The notes beneath the pieces are model-generated. The model was not told the origin of the DNA, made no database searches, and saw only the letters and a list, made by a program, of their open reading frames with translations. From the NCBI GenBank assembly GCA_019634245.1, contig JAHQVR010000036.1:1-14165 (forward strand): a stretch of DNA of 14,165 nucleotides, in the 5' to 3' direction. Of the stretch, positions 1-6,517 are shown piece after piece. A program made the position numbers and the translations under genes. Positions within the stretch are counted from its first letter, which is position 1. Each line of letters begins with the position of its first letter. Origin of the DNA: Gammaproteobacteria bacterium. GTDB taxonomy: Bacteria; Pseudomonadota; Gammaproteobacteria; Granulosicoccales; Granulosicoccaceae.

Positions 1-21
1 ATTTCAAAAACAGGTTAGGGT

Positions 22-1377
22 ATGTCAGAACAGTGTTGTGGACCAGGCTATGCATCCCCGGCCGAGGCGCTAAAAGCGCCGCGCGAAAAGCTTCTATACA
101 CCATCGCGATTTATACGGGCACCGGTATTCAGAAACCGGACTATCTGGCGACGGTGGATGCCGATCCTAATAGTTCGACGTACAGTCAAGTAATACATCG
201 GCTCGAAATGCCCCGAATTGGCGATGAGTTACACCACATGGGTTGGAATGCGTGCTCGTCTTGTCATGACGATGATTCCATGTCACGTCAATACCTGCTG
301 GTGCCAGGTGTTCGCTCTAACAATATTTATATCGTAGACACCGCGACAGATCCGTTTGCTCCGCAATTGCATAAGGTGATTGATGGCGCCGAGATAAAAG
401 CCAAGACCAACCTTTCCGGGCCGCATACGGTGCATTGTCTTGGGTCTGAGATCATCATTTCATTTTTAGGCGATGCAAAGGGTGAAGCTCCCGGCGGCTA
501 TCTGCATCTGACTAAAGATTTCGACATCGTGGGCCGTTGGGAAAACTCTATGGGAGATATCCCCTTTAGTTACGACTTTTGGTATCAACCACGGCACAAC
601 GTGATGGTCAGTTCGGAATGGGCAGCACCCAATACCTTCATGCCAGGGTTTGATCTTGAAGAGGTCGGTCATCTTAAATACGGTCGACGGCTGCATCTGT
701 GGGACTTTGAAAAACGTGAACCGGTTGAGTCTATGTATCTGGGTGAAGACGGGCTGATTCCACTGGAAGTGAAATTTTTGCACAACCCGGACAGCACCCA
801 TGGGTTTTGTGGTGCGGCTTTGAGCACGAACGTTATTCATTTTTGGAAGACTGAAACCGGGCAATGGGACTGGGAAAAAATTATTGATGTTGATAACGAG
901 CCTCATCCCGAATGGCCTATTCCTGTCCCTGGGGTGATGTCGGCGATCCTGGTTTCGATGGATGATAAATACTTGTATTTAAATAATTGGCTGCACGGCG
1001 ATATGCGTCAGTATGATATTTCGGATCCACACAAACCTGTATTGACCGGCCAAGTCTGGATGGGCGGATTACTAGGAAAAGCACCCAAAGTCAATGGTAT
1101 TGATGTGGCTGGCGGACCACAAATGTTCCAGCTCTCACTAGATGGAAAGCGGCTCTATGTGACAACCAGTCTATTCTCTACGTGGGACAATCAGTTCTAC
1201 CCGGACATTCGCTCGAAAGGAGGTGTCATGGTGATGATTGATTGTGATGTCGAGAATGGCGGCATGTCTATCAATCCAGAATTTTTAGTCGACTTTGGCA
1301 AAGAACCCAACGGACCATCTCGCTGTCACGAAACCCGTTATCCTGGTGGCGATTGCACAAGCGACATCTGGTTATGA
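22..1377 (+). CDS. mtoX: Selenium-binding protein SBP56 / methanethiol oxidase
   Basis: SELENBP1/SBP56 family, whose members oxidise methanethiol to formaldehyde, H2S and H2O2. The 451 residues align from end to end with remembered human SELENBP1: CCGPGYASP near the N terminus, PDYLATVD at 39-46, DELHHMGWNACSSC at 68-81, YDFWYQPRHNVM, SEWAAPN, IPLEVKFLHNPD, NWLHGDMRQYDISDP, VAGGPQM, LSLDGKRLYVTTSL, and a C terminus ending RYPGGDCTSDIWL. The conserved CSSC (78-81) and the histidines proposed to bind copper are present. No signal peptide is visible, whereas the Hyphomicrobium enzyme is described as periplasmic; this copy looks cytoplasmic like the animal protein. The ATG at 22 follows a purine-rich GGTTAGGG. 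The stop overlaps the ferredoxin start (ATGA), so the two are translationally coupled. The usual bacterial partners SCO1/SenC and MauG are not seen downstream; upstream is outside the window. Family assignment is very secure; activity and symbol are by family. Confidence 0.95.
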   Translation: MSEQCCGPGYASPAEALKAPREKLLYTIAIYTGTGIQKPDYLATVDADPNSSTYSQVIHRLEMPRIGDELHHMGWNACSSCHDDDSMSRQYLLVPGVRSNNIYIVDTATDPFAPQLHKVIDGAEIKAKTNLSGPHTVHCLGSEIIISFLGDAKGEAPGGYLHLTKDFDIVGRWENSMGDIPFSYDFWYQPRHNVMVSSEWAAPNTFMPGFDLEEVGHLKYGRRLHLWDFEKREPVESMYLGEDGLIPLEVKFLHNPDSTHGFCGAALSTNVIHFWKTETGQWDWEKIIDVDNEPHPEWPIPVPGVMSAILVSMDDKYLYLNNWLHGDMRQYDISDPHKPVLTGQVWMGGLLGKAPKVNGIDVAGGPQMFQLSLDGKRLYVTTSLFSTWDNQFYPDIRSKGGVMVMIDCDVENGGMSINPEFLVDFGKEPNGPSRCHETRYPGGDCTSDIWL

Positions 1378-1736
1378 CCACTCACACGGTAACGATTGCC
1401 AATCGTGGCGCTACTTACTCAGTTCCGGCAAATCGCCCGCTGCTCAAAAGTTTGCGCGATCAGGGGGTGGATCTACCTTATGGCTGCAACTATGGCGGGT
1501 GCATAACCTGTGCAGCTAAGCTACTTGCGGGAGAAGTGGATCAATCTCGTCAAGTGGCGCTAAACAATCGGCAAATCAATAGTGGCTATGTAGTTTTATG
1601 TGTTGCTCGTCCTTTAAGCGATATCACATTAGACATAGGCGTGGAAAGTCATGACGAGCTATATCGAAATCCGTTTTTGGATCCATTAGAGCCACACGAG
1701 CTCAAAGCCGATATCGCCAACAAGAAGGCCACCTAG
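1374..1736 (+). CDS. Plant-type [2Fe-2S] ferredoxin
   Basis: Small soluble electron carrier of 120 residues. The cluster ligands are C38, C43, C46 (CX4CX2C in PYGCNYGGCITCA) and C76 (VVLCVARP), the plant/adrenodoxin-like beta-grasp arrangement. The ATG at 1374 is chosen because its ATGA overlaps the stop of the methanethiol oxidase and the product then begins at the first beta strand (TVTIANRG). An in-frame TTG at 1353 would add seven residues inside the upstream gene. The C-terminal 25 residues are an acidic tail outside the usual fold. It could feed electrons to an oxygenase; the nearest candidate is the di-iron desaturase at 5628-6512, transcribed from the facing operon. A role in reoxidising or maturing the methanethiol oxidase is also possible. 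The partner is not determinable from sequence. Confidence 0.93.
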   Translation: MTTHTVTIANRGATYSVPANRPLLKSLRDQGVDLPYGCNYGGCITCAAKLLAGEVDQSRQVALNNRQINSGYVVLCVARPLSDITLDIGVESHDELYRNPFLDPLEPHELKADIANKKAT

Positions 1737-2201
1737 ATGCCCGAAGCTAATGTTGATCACATCTATGAGTATTCGTCAGAGTACCTGTCGGATATTTTGA
1801 GCTCAGTTAAAACTATTGCCATGGTAGGTGCTAGCGCGGATAAAACTAAATTTAGCTATGGTGTGCTACGGGTGTTACACGAAACCGGCTATGAGATTCT
1901 ACCTGTGAATCCTAATCCTAAAGTAACAGAAATCAGAGGCCTTCCCGTGTTTGATTCCTTAGCGGAAATTGATCGCCCGGTAGACATGGTGGATGTTTTC
2001 CGCCCAAAAGAGGAGCTGTATGGATTTGCTGAGCAGGCAATCGAGATCGGTGCCAAGGTGTTGTGGGGACAAATTGGCGTTTACGATGATCGTGCCGCGA
2101 AGTTGGCGGAGAATGCCGGACTCAAAGTCGTTATGAACCGGTGTCCGAAGATAGAATTATTCAGACCCTTTTGGAAGCCACGGCTTGATTTGAAGATTTA
2201 G
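1737..2201 (+). CDS. CoA-binding domain protein, YccU type
   Basis: Single-domain Rossmann-fold protein of 154 residues related to the CoA-binding N-terminal domain of succinyl-CoA synthetase alpha (CoA_binding_2). Visible hallmarks are VKTIAMVGAS (24-33), the nucleotide-binding turn, then LPVNPN (55-60), LWGQIGV (109-115) and MNRCPKIE (133-140), all typical of the YccU family. The ATG directly abuts the ferredoxin TAG with no gap, and an AGAAGG purine run just inside the ferredoxin end serves as ribosome binding site. YccU-type proteins have no firmly established reaction. The position between an S-methyl-oxidising enzyme and a CoA ligase/crotonase pair suggests a CoA-linked role in the same pathway, but that is inference. 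An 80-bp gap follows before the crotonase. Confidence 0.9.
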   Translation: MPEANVDHIYEYSSEYLSDILSSVKTIAMVGASADKTKFSYGVLRVLHETGYEILPVNPNPKVTEIRGLPVFDSLAEIDRPVDMVDVFRPKEELYGFAEQAIEIGAKVLWGQIGVYDDRAAKLAENAGLKVVMNRCPKIELFRPFWKPRLDLKI

Positions 2202-2270
2202 GGATGCATACGGGCAGGCCAAGTGACTATAGCCCTGTTGCAACTACCGTTGGATGAATTACGAAGACTT

Positions 2271-2275
2271 GGAGA
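2271..2275 (+). promoter_or_regulatory. Ribosome binding site of the crotonase gene
   Basis: GGAGA lies six bases before the ATG at 2282. It fixes the start of the crotonase gene after an 80-bp gap, the longest within the plus-strand operon. No terminator-like hairpin with a T run is visible in that gap, so read-through from the upstream genes is likely. Confidence 0.7.
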
Positions 2276-2281
2276 TGATCA

Positions 2282-3094
2282 ATGAGTGCCAGTTTGGAAG
2301 ATCACAAACCGCTCCAGCGCGCTGACACTGAAGGCGTTTCTGTTCTAACGCTCAATCTACCCGGTTCGATAAACGCTCTCTCTGAAGCGATGTTAACCGC
2401 ACTGTCGAGCGAACTGGATCAAATTGCTGAAGACAGATCGATTAAAGCTGTCATTTTACGAAGTGCGGGAGATCACTTCTGTGCGGGTCATAATCTAAAG
2501 GAGATGACTGAGCACCGGGGCGATGCTGATGGTGGGTTTCAGTATTTCCAAGAGTTGTTTGCCAACTGTTCGGCGATGATGCAACGCATAGTCCATCTAC
2601 CTCAGCCGGTGATTGCTGAAGTCAAAGGCATTGCGACGGCCGCCGGTTGTCAACTGGTTGCGTCTTGCGACTTAGCCGTTGCATCTGATGATGCACGTTT
2701 TGCTACTTCTGGCGTTAATATTGGTCTGTTTTGCTCGACGCCGATGGTGGCGCTCAGTCGAAATGTACCGCGCAAATTCGCGTTAGAGATGCTACTGCTG
2801 GGAGAATTCCTCCCCGCGACCCGTGTGGTTGAACTGGGTTTGATCAACCGAGTGGTGTCAAGAGATGAGCTAGCCACAACCACTTTGACGATGGCAAAAA
2901 CCATCGCAAGTAAATCATCCGCTGCCGTTAAAATTGGTAAACGAGCCTTTTACGACCAGGCTGAAATGCCTTTGGATGAAGCGTATGCGTTTGCGGGCAG
3001 GGTCATGGCCGAAAATATGATGGCGCAGGATGCTCAAGCGGGAATCAATGCATTCATTCACAAAAATGAAATGCCAGATTGGGCAGGTGAATAA
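2282..3094 (+). CDS. Enoyl-CoA hydratase/isomerase family protein, ECHDC3-like
   Basis: Crotonase-fold protein of 270 residues. The CoA and oxyanion-hole signatures are present: HFCAGHNLKEM (65-75) and the helix-start segment KGIATAAGCQLVASCDLAVA (115-134). Aligned to rat mitochondrial enoyl-CoA hydratase, the first catalytic glutamate (E144 in GCELAMMCD) is replaced by Q124. The second (E164 in PEILLG) falls at G144 in SGVNIGLF. A classical syn-hydration mechanism, including that of DmdD (methylthioacryloyl-CoA hydratase), is therefore not supported by these residues. The FCAGHNLKEM form resembles the ECHDC3 branch, whose reaction is not well established. It ends two bases before the TTG start of the acyl-CoA ligase, so the two are co-translated and probably act on the same acyl-CoA. 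Fold certain, reaction unknown. Confidence 0.92.
   Translation: MSASLEDHKPLQRADTEGVSVLTLNLPGSINALSEAMLTALSSELDQIAEDRSIKAVILRSAGDHFCAGHNLKEMTEHRGDADGGFQYFQELFANCSAMMQRIVHLPQPVIAEVKGIATAAGCQLVASCDLAVASDDARFATSGVNIGLFCSTPMVALSRNVPRKFALEMLLLGEFLPATRVVELGLINRVVSRDELATTTLTMAKTIASKSSAAVKIGKRAFYDQAEMPLDEAYAFAGRVMAENMMAQDAQAGINAFIHKNEMPDWAGE
3085..3090 (+). promoter_or_regulatory. Ribosome binding site supporting a TTG start
   Basis: AGGTGA, inside the last codons of the crotonase gene, is six bases upstream of the TTG at 3097. No ATG or GTG lies in frame early enough to preserve the N-terminal region of the ligase, so this site decides in favour of a TTG start. Confidence 0.7.
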
Positions 3095-3096
3095 CA

Positions 3097-4722
3097 TTGG
3101 AAGATTCGCAACTTACACGCAATCAGGCGAATTTTGCGGCACTGTCACCAGTATCTATCCTGAAACGAGTAGAGCGAGTGCATCCTGAGCTGCCTGCTCA
3201 AATTCACGGTAGTATTCATCGCACCTGGGGTGAAGTCGCTGATCGCTGCAAGCGATTAGCGTCGGCATTAGCAAAGCGCGGTGTTAGCAAGGGCGATACG
3301 GTTGCGCTCCTGGCACCGAATATTCCCGAAGCATTAGAGTGTGCATTAGCCGTCCCCATGTTAGGCGCTGTTCTGAATGCCAACAATGTTCGGCTTGATG
3401 CTGGAACTATCGCTTACATACTTGAACACGGTGAGGCCAACGTGTTGCTGGTTGACACCGAGTTTTCATCGCTGGCGGCCGAGGCAGTGGCTCAATCTGG
3501 ACGCTCACCATTAATTGTTGATATTAAAGATCCGGAAGGTCCGGGTGGGACGCCGATTGGCGAACTCTCCTATGAGGAGCTGTTAGCCGAAGGTGACACA
3601 GAATTTCCCTACACACTTCCCGACGACGAATGGGATTCGCTTGCACTGAACTATACCTCGGGCACGACTGGGCGTCCAAAAGGCGTGGTCTATTCACACC
3701 GCGGCGCCTGGATGAACGCAGTGAATAATGTCGTTACTTGGGAAATACCGCATCATCCCGTCTATCTATGGACGCTACCGCTGTTTCATTGCAACGGTTG
3801 GTGCTTTCCTTGGACCATCACCCTCCTGGCAGGTACGCACGTTTTTCTACGAATACCTAAAGCCGACGCAATCTATCAGGCGTTTGCCGATCACGGTGTT
3901 ACGCACCTGTGCGGTGCTCCAATCATTATGTCAATGATTGCAGGTGCAGCAGCATCAGATAAGCGTGAGTTTGAACAGAGCATCAAAATGATGACCGCGG
4001 CTGCTCCACCGCCAGCGACCGTTATTCGTGCCATGGAAGAATTGGGAATTTCTATAACACATGTCTATGGCTTAACAGAAGTTTATGGCCCTGCCGTGGT
4101 GTGTGCTGAGAAACCGGTTTGGTCTCAGCTTTCATTGGAACAGCAGGCTGGACTGAAAGCTCGACAAGGGGTCGCCTACGAGTTGGAAGAAGATGTGTTG
4201 GTTCTAAACCCTGAAACAGGTCAACCCGTGCCCTGGGATGGCGAGACACTCGGAGAGATCGTGTTTCGTGGAAACATAGTGATGAAGGGATATTTGAAAC
4301 AACCTGAAGCGACCGCGGAGTCGCTTCGTGATGGTTGGTTTTGGTCGGGGGACATCGGTGTTCAACACCCCGATGGTTATATCGAGATCCGTGATCGAGC
4401 TAAAGACATCATAATTTCCGGTGGTGAGAACATATCCTCCATCGAAGTGGAGACTGCTTTGTATTCGCATAGTGCTGTAGATCTTGCCGCTGTGGTGGCT
4501 ATGCCTGATGTAAAATGGGGGGAGGTGCCTTGCGCGTTTGTCGAACTGAAGGCCACCGCTACAGTGACGGAAAACGAATTAATTGAACATGCGCGAACTA
4601 AGCTAGCGGGTTTTCAGCGTCCAAAGAAAGTGGTGTTTGGTGAGCTACCAAAAACGTCGACGGGAAAGATCAGGAAAAACGAATTGCGAGAGATTGCTCG
4701 ATCGCTGTCCACTGAAGCCTAG
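3097..4722 (+). CDS. AMP-forming acyl-CoA synthetase (medium-chain/AAE type)
   Basis: ANL-superfamily ligase of 541 residues that makes acyl-CoA from a carboxylate, ATP and CoA through an acyl-adenylate. Core motifs are in order: P-loop YTSGTTGRPKG (186-196), PLFHCNGWCFPW (228-239), VYGLTEVYG (323-331), GWFWSGDIG (413-421), the hinge RDRAKDIIISGGENIS (432-447) and PKTSTGK (518-524) with the catalytic lysine K524. The NFAALSPVSILKR opening is typical of the AAE-like branch, which includes proteins annotated as medium-chain or methylmercaptopropionate ligases. Substrate cannot be read from sequence. Placement beside a methanethiol oxidase and a crotonase makes a DmdB-like role on 3-methylmercaptopropionate worth considering, but DmdA and the acyl-CoA dehydrogenase DmdC are not in the window. 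TTG start. The gene ends 28 bp from the convergent reductase gene, with no visible hairpin terminator between them. Confidence 0.93.
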   Translation: MEDSQLTRNQANFAALSPVSILKRVERVHPELPAQIHGSIHRTWGEVADRCKRLASALAKRGVSKGDTVALLAPNIPEALECALAVPMLGAVLNANNVRLDAGTIAYILEHGEANVLLVDTEFSSLAAEAVAQSGRSPLIVDIKDPEGPGGTPIGELSYEELLAEGDTEFPYTLPDDEWDSLALNYTSGTTGRPKGVVYSHRGAWMNAVNNVVTWEIPHHPVYLWTLPLFHCNGWCFPWTITLLAGTHVFLRIPKADAIYQAFADHGVTHLCGAPIIMSMIAGAAASDKREFEQSIKMMTAAAPPPATVIRAMEELGISITHVYGLTEVYGPAVVCAEKPVWSQLSLEQQAGLKARQGVAYELEEDVLVLNPETGQPVPWDGETLGEIVFRGNIVMKGYLKQPEATAESLRDGWFWSGDIGVQHPDGYIEIRDRAKDIIISGGENISSIEVETALYSHSAVDLAAVVAMPDVKWGEVPCAFVELKATATVTENELIEHARTKLAGFQRPKKVVFGELPKTSTGKIRKNELREIARSLSTEA

Positions 4723-4750
4723 CAATCTATCGAGATCACAAATTCAATGC

Positions 4751-5530
4751 TTAGTTTCCTTCTGAACGTTTCATCTGCTGATGTTCGTCCTCGACGAGAC
4801 CGATTTTCCAATAACCGGAAATGTAGCTGTCTTTCGCTGCCACGTTCTTTTCCTGTTTGATAAATTGTTTTATTGCTCGGATAGCGCTCGTTTCACCGGC
4901 GATGCATGTTTGTACCCTGCCATCGGGCCAGCGGAGGTCACGAATGACCGCTTGTTGCTGTGTCGATGGCACATGTGGGTCACTGTGCACTAGCCACTTA
5001 ATCTCAATGCCTGCAGGTGCTTTCAGTGTAAGTTTGTCTTCTTCACTGGTGATCTCGATAATCGCAACACCGGTTGCATCATCTGGCATTGCTTCCAGTG
5101 CGGCCGCCAACATGGGAAGCGCTGATGGGTCGGCTGCCAGTAAATACCAATCCGCGTCAAAGTGAGTCAGCTTTGGCAACCCTGGTCCAAAGAAACCGAG
5201 AAAATCACCAGCCTTGGCATGAGTTGCCCAACGCGATGCAGGGCCTTTGTCACCGTGAGCAACGAAATCAATGTCCAACTCCTTTAGGGAAGAGCGGTAG
5301 TGGCGAACGGTATAGGTTCGAATCGTGGGTTTTTCACCGGCTTTAATGCGACCTAAGAAGGCTTCGCGGCTTTCCTGTGGTTCGGGAAGGAGCAATTTAC
5401 AGTTAGCGCCTTCGCGGTGTTCAGGGAAATTGCTGAGCTCCGGGCCCTGGAAGGTCACTCTGATCATATTCGGAGATAGGTAGCGAACAGCAGCCACTGT
5501 CAGAATTTTGGGTGATTTGTTCTTTGCCAT
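4751..5530 (-). CDS. SIP-family FAD/NAD(P)H reductase (siderophore-interacting protein)
   Basis: FAD_binding_9 plus SIP domain reductase, about 259 residues from the ATG at 5530. The flavin site is TIRTYTVRHY (an RxYTxR motif), followed by DIDFVAHGDKGPASRWA, which holds the phosphate-binding GPASRWA typical of ViuB/YqjH-like ferric-chelate reductases. The pyridine nucleotide half follows, and the family ending GYWKIGLVEDEH is present. The ATG at 5530 is chosen because homologues begin close to the first beta strand (ILTVAAVRYLSPNMIRVTF). A GTG at 5608 would add 26 residues unlike the family and sit 19 bases after the desaturase stop. Neither start has a clear ribosome binding site. It is the last gene of the minus-strand operon. 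No siderophore genes are nearby, so a role as electron donor, perhaps through a ferredoxin to the adjacent di-iron enzyme, is more likely than iron release; this is inference. Confidence 0.88.
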   Translation of the reverse strand: MAKNKSPKILTVAAVRYLSPNMIRVTFQGPELSNFPEHREGANCKLLLPEPQESREAFLGRIKAGEKPTIRTYTVRHYRSSLKELDIDFVAHGDKGPASRWATHAKAGDFLGFFGPGLPKLTHFDADWYLLAADPSALPMLAAALEAMPDDATGVAIIEITSEEDKLTLKAPAGIEIKWLVHSDPHVPSTQQQAVIRDLRWPDGRVQTCIAGETSAIRAIKQFIKQEKNVAAKDSYISGYWKIGLVEDEHQQMKRSEGN

Positions 5531-5627
5531 GGGTTTAGTCTTTAGTTTATCTGGACAAACCAGCTGATTGCCGGAGACGCTGATGTGTGCGGCTGAACAT
5601 AGGGGCACTCTAATGTAAATGCAAATG

Positions 5628-6512
5628 CTAGGTATCCAAATAATCGCGATGAAATTTTCGATATCCTGGGGTGAGCACTTTTAGGTGGGGTTTGGCCAGT
5701 GTATGGAAGTCGGCCAGGCGGTGAAAAGGTACTTGTGGATACGCATGGTGCTCTGCATGGTAAGGCATATTCCAGCTAAGTCTGTAAATCAAATGATGGG
5801 TCATCGTCGTGCGGGTATTTTCAAACATGTCCGTTACGTTTTTACAGTGACTGTGTTCGGCGAGTAAGTAGAGGCGCAAAAACGGTTGCCCCAAAATCAG
5901 CGGTATTAGCCAGAGATAGAGTAGGTTTGCGGTTTGCCAGTGCCAGGACACGCCTAACAGTAGGCTGTATAGCAAGAGCATTCCTATGGCTTCAGCCCTG
6001 ATCAGTTGTTGTTTGGCTACGGGTACAAATGAATCCTGACAAGGGCTCAGAGCATTATTAACAAGTGCCGAAAGCTGGCTTTTCCATACTGGAAATCCAC
6101 TTAAGTAGATAAGGTATTCACCGAATGTATTGGGTTTACTGCTGGCAAGCTCTGGGTCTTTATCTGGGTCTTGTGTGTAGCGATGGTGAGCGAAGTGAAA
6201 CTGCCGAAACCATTCTGGAGGAAGCACAAGAACAAGCCCGCAACTCGTTGCCACAGCATCATTGATCCAACGAGTACGAAACGGTGTTCTGTGCACCGAT
6301 TCATGCATCAGGCAAAACAGGAAAATAAGCAGAATACCCTGCAGTACGAGTAGGGCTGGCCAAAAAGGAATTCTATACACGATTAGCATCGTGACAATCA
6401 GAATCGCTCCGAGATGAATAGCCAGCTGGGCCAAACCTTTGCCATTGGATTTGACGGTTAAGGCTTTTCGCTGCTCGCTAGTCAGTGTGCGTATGAAGCT
6501 GCGGTGGTCCAT
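5628..6512 (-). CDS. Fatty acid desaturase-family membrane di-iron enzyme, MocD/RtxC-like
   Basis: Integral membrane non-haem di-iron protein of 294 residues. All three histidine boxes are present: HESVH (70-74), HFAHH (106-110) and HAEHH (252-256), with extra histidines in AEHSH (218-222). Hydrophobic spans are visible near 29-46, 52-69, 88-98, 175-190 and 196-216. The stretch AEHSHCKNVTDMFENTRTT followed by WNMPYHAEHHAYP resembles the MocD/RtxC subgroup rather than lipid delta-9 desaturases; MocD acts with a ferredoxin and a reductase in demethylating rhizopine. The gene starts five bases after the stop of the dimethylglycine-dehydrogenase-like gene and precedes the SIP reductase. Hydroxylation or oxidative demethylation of the small methylated substrate of this operon is thus a reasonable inference. 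A lipid or carotenoid substrate cannot be excluded. Confidence 0.92.
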   Translation of the reverse strand: MDHRSFIRTLTSEQRKALTVKSNGKGLAQLAIHLGAILIVTMLIVYRIPFWPALLVLQGILLIFLFCLMHESVHRTPFRTRWINDAVATSCGLVLVLPPEWFRQFHFAHHRYTQDPDKDPELASSKPNTFGEYLIYLSGFPVWKSQLSALVNNALSPCQDSFVPVAKQQLIRAEAIGMLLLYSLLLGVSWHWQTANLLYLWLIPLILGQPFLRLYLLAEHSHCKNVTDMFENTRTTMTHHLIYRLSWNMPYHAEHHAYPQVPFHRLADFHTLAKPHLKVLTPGYRKFHRDYLDT

Positions 6513-6517
6513 TGTTT

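Noticed and set aside
466..906. Long minus-strand open frame of 146 codons inside the methanethiol oxidase gene.
   Set aside because: It lies entirely antisense to a well-conserved protein and its translation resembles no family.
2282..3094. Naming the crotonase DmdD (methylthioacryloyl-CoA hydratase) because of the neighbouring methanethiol oxidase and ligase.
   Set aside because: Both catalytic glutamates needed by DmdD-type chemistry are missing in the alignment, and dmdA and dmdC are absent from the window.
4751..5530. Reading the SIP-family gene as part of a siderophore uptake locus.
   Set aside because: No receptor, transporter, esterase or siderophore synthesis gene is in the window; the gene is embedded at the end of a catabolic operon.
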